From NCBI RefSeq assembly GCF_002999335.1, contig NW_020312268.1, forward strand, positions 1 through 23,186: DNA of 23,186 nt. The letters run 5' to 3'. Shown piece after piece: positions 22,286-23,186 of this stretch. The notes beneath the pieces were generated by a model. The model saw only the letters and a program-made list of their open reading frames with translations. It was not told where the DNA came from and did no database searches. Source of the DNA: Cyclospora cayetanensis (taxonomy: Eukaryota > Apicomplexa > Conoidasida > Eucoccidiorida > Eimeriidae). Within the stretch, counting starts at the first letter, position 1. Every line of letters starts with the position of its first letter. The position numbers and the translations under genes were made by a program.

Positions 22286-23181
22286 GTATCAAGCGCCACC
22301 AACGCCACATTGGCTGCTTATCCGCATCCACACCCAAGCCGCACCTGGCTTCCACAACCCACGTTCTAAAAATCGTCACCACACATTTGCTTTACCAAAT
22401 GCGCACCATCAGCGCAAACGCTGCATTACGTACAACAGCGAATCATCAAAGATCTTCAGCGACTCGAAGGTGCTTAGGCTCTGCTGAACAAGCATGCCGC
22501 TAGCTCCTATGCTTGTTCCCTTCACCTGCTGCCACTGCAATAGATAATCTGTAAACATTACACAATGTACGACACACATCCACTCCAGCGCGCAGCCTAC
22601 TGTTGTTCATGCGCCTCCGCATAACAACAGTGCTAGCCATCCCACTGCAGCACACAAGCTAGATGCTGCCCTAAGCCTACATGCATACCTACAGAAAAAG
22701 CACATACTACACCCCACACCGTTGCATGCAAAGAGCGCGCTGCCCAAGCCATGCAGCATGCAAATGTTCACCACGCTTCAGATCAATTCTGCATCAAAGC
22801 GACAGCAAGTGCTAGCCTATGCGCCCCTACTAGAACCACTCTAGTCTTATGGCCAAGCTCGCATAAGCACTCCATACACTAAAAACTACTTACCACTTCT
22901 CCAAACGCATGCCATGCAACAAGCCTCCACATTGTATGAAGCACCAATTCGGCATAGCCCCATACTCACATAAGCGGTTCTAGTGCTGCTATTGCCATTG
23001 TTGCTTTGACCACATGCAACACGACACGACGACACCAACGCAGATTTAAGCACAGGAGCCGCACTGCCACTGGCGTCCTAACCACCTGCCAACTCAGCAT
23101 CGTAATGCCAAAGTCCCCTAAACGCACGGACGCCTGCCTGTCTCCACCAACACTCCGCACCACAGGTTTAGGGGACCAGTG
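22286..23181 (+). repeat. Array unit 26 (896 bp)
   Basis: The frame 22209-22487 is intact but has a diverged middle (CACCACACATTTGCTTTACC, about 22377). The A+T block is altered (TCTGTAAACATTACACAATG, about 22548). The unit ends in the final GGTACC, where the window stops. A 27th copy of the frame starts at ATG 23105 and is cut by the window end. Confidence 0.92.
23113..23176. repeat. Inverted repeat, perfect 11-bp arms, at the window end
   Basis: Arms at 23113-23123 and 23166-23176. The copies at the ends of units 21 to 25 carry the mismatched alleles, so the perfect pair reappears here. Confidence 0.78.
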
Positions 23182-23186
23182 GTACC

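Larger units (their letters stand above)
1..23186. repeat. Tandem array of 26 units of about 892 bp (satellite-like)
   Basis: The window is filled end to end by one repeat family in a single orientation. The anchor hexamer GGTACC, or a one-base variant, begins at 896, 1786, 2675, 3568, 4464, 5327, 6219, 7110, 8005, 8899, 9790, 10683, 11583, 12468, 13361, 14253, 15135, 16028, 16921, 17814, 18709, 19603, 20496, 21392, 22285 and 23181. The period is 863-900 bp with a mean near 891.6. No unique DNA interrupts the array and no known gene family is recognisable. The + strand is rich in A and C and poor in G and T. The identity is unknown. A eukaryotic satellite or a repetitive non-coding locus is the best reading, but this is inference. 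Confidence 0.97.

Noticed and set aside
1..23186. CRISPR array
   Set aside because: The repeat unit is about 892 bp with no short repeat-spacer alternation, and there are no cas genes.
1..23186. Spliced-leader, 5S rRNA or U-snRNA tandem cluster
   Set aside because: No match to remembered spliced-leader, 5S or U6 core sequences on either strand.
1..23186. Period of about 5 x 178 bp as a nucleosome-phased satellite
   Set aside because: I could not see internal sub-repeats near 178 bp, so the arithmetic alone is not evidence.

Overview
The whole window is one head-to-tail tandem array. A unit of about 892 bp repeats 26 times from the first base to the last. Phased on a conserved GGTACC hexamer, single units run from 863 to 900 bp and most are 889-896 bp. 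Hand alignment of two unit pairs over the best-aligned 279 bp gives about 15-16% difference, so the array is old enough to have diverged but is still in register. There is no unique flanking DNA. I recognise no protein family, rRNA, tRNA, transposase, CRISPR array or replication gene on either strand.

Organism: not identifiable from sequence alone. A gene-free array of long units with a gradient of variants looks most like a eukaryotic satellite, a subtelomeric or centromeric repeat, or a repetitive non-coding transcription unit. CTAG is common (about six or seven per unit), although many bacteria avoid it. CpG is not depleted, which argues against a heavily methylated vertebrate or plant genome. 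The + strand is strongly A+C-rich (125 of 180 bases in three sampled lines).

Layout of one unit, starting at GGTACC: (1) a very uniform core (site, then CCACATTGGCTGC, then CCGCACCCACA); (2) the rest of a 92-codon open frame whose stop lies 202 bp past the site in 24 of 26 units; (3) an A+T-rich block around GATAATATATGAG; (4) a block with two alternative alleles, followed by AGTGCTAGCC; (5) a C/A-rich block and a 14-bp palindrome CTTTGCATGCAAAG; (6) a second AGTGCTAGCC; (7) two adjacent small hairpins; (8) a fast-changing block of about 80 bp; (9) the conserved GCGGTTCTATTGCTGC block; (10) the ATG of the next open frame, followed by an inverted repeat with arms GTCCCCTAAAC and GTTTAGGGGAC, just before the next GGTACC.

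The 92-codon frame is intact in 18 of 25 complete copies and is length-invariant. Even so, substitutions between copies show no third-position excess (19/12/11 and 16/14/15 at codon positions 1/2/3 in two hand comparisons). I therefore do not call it a gene. The array changes from left to right: several fixed differences switch between units 5 and 13. Shared rare variants at distances of 1, 3, 4 and 11 units point to unequal exchange or gene conversion.
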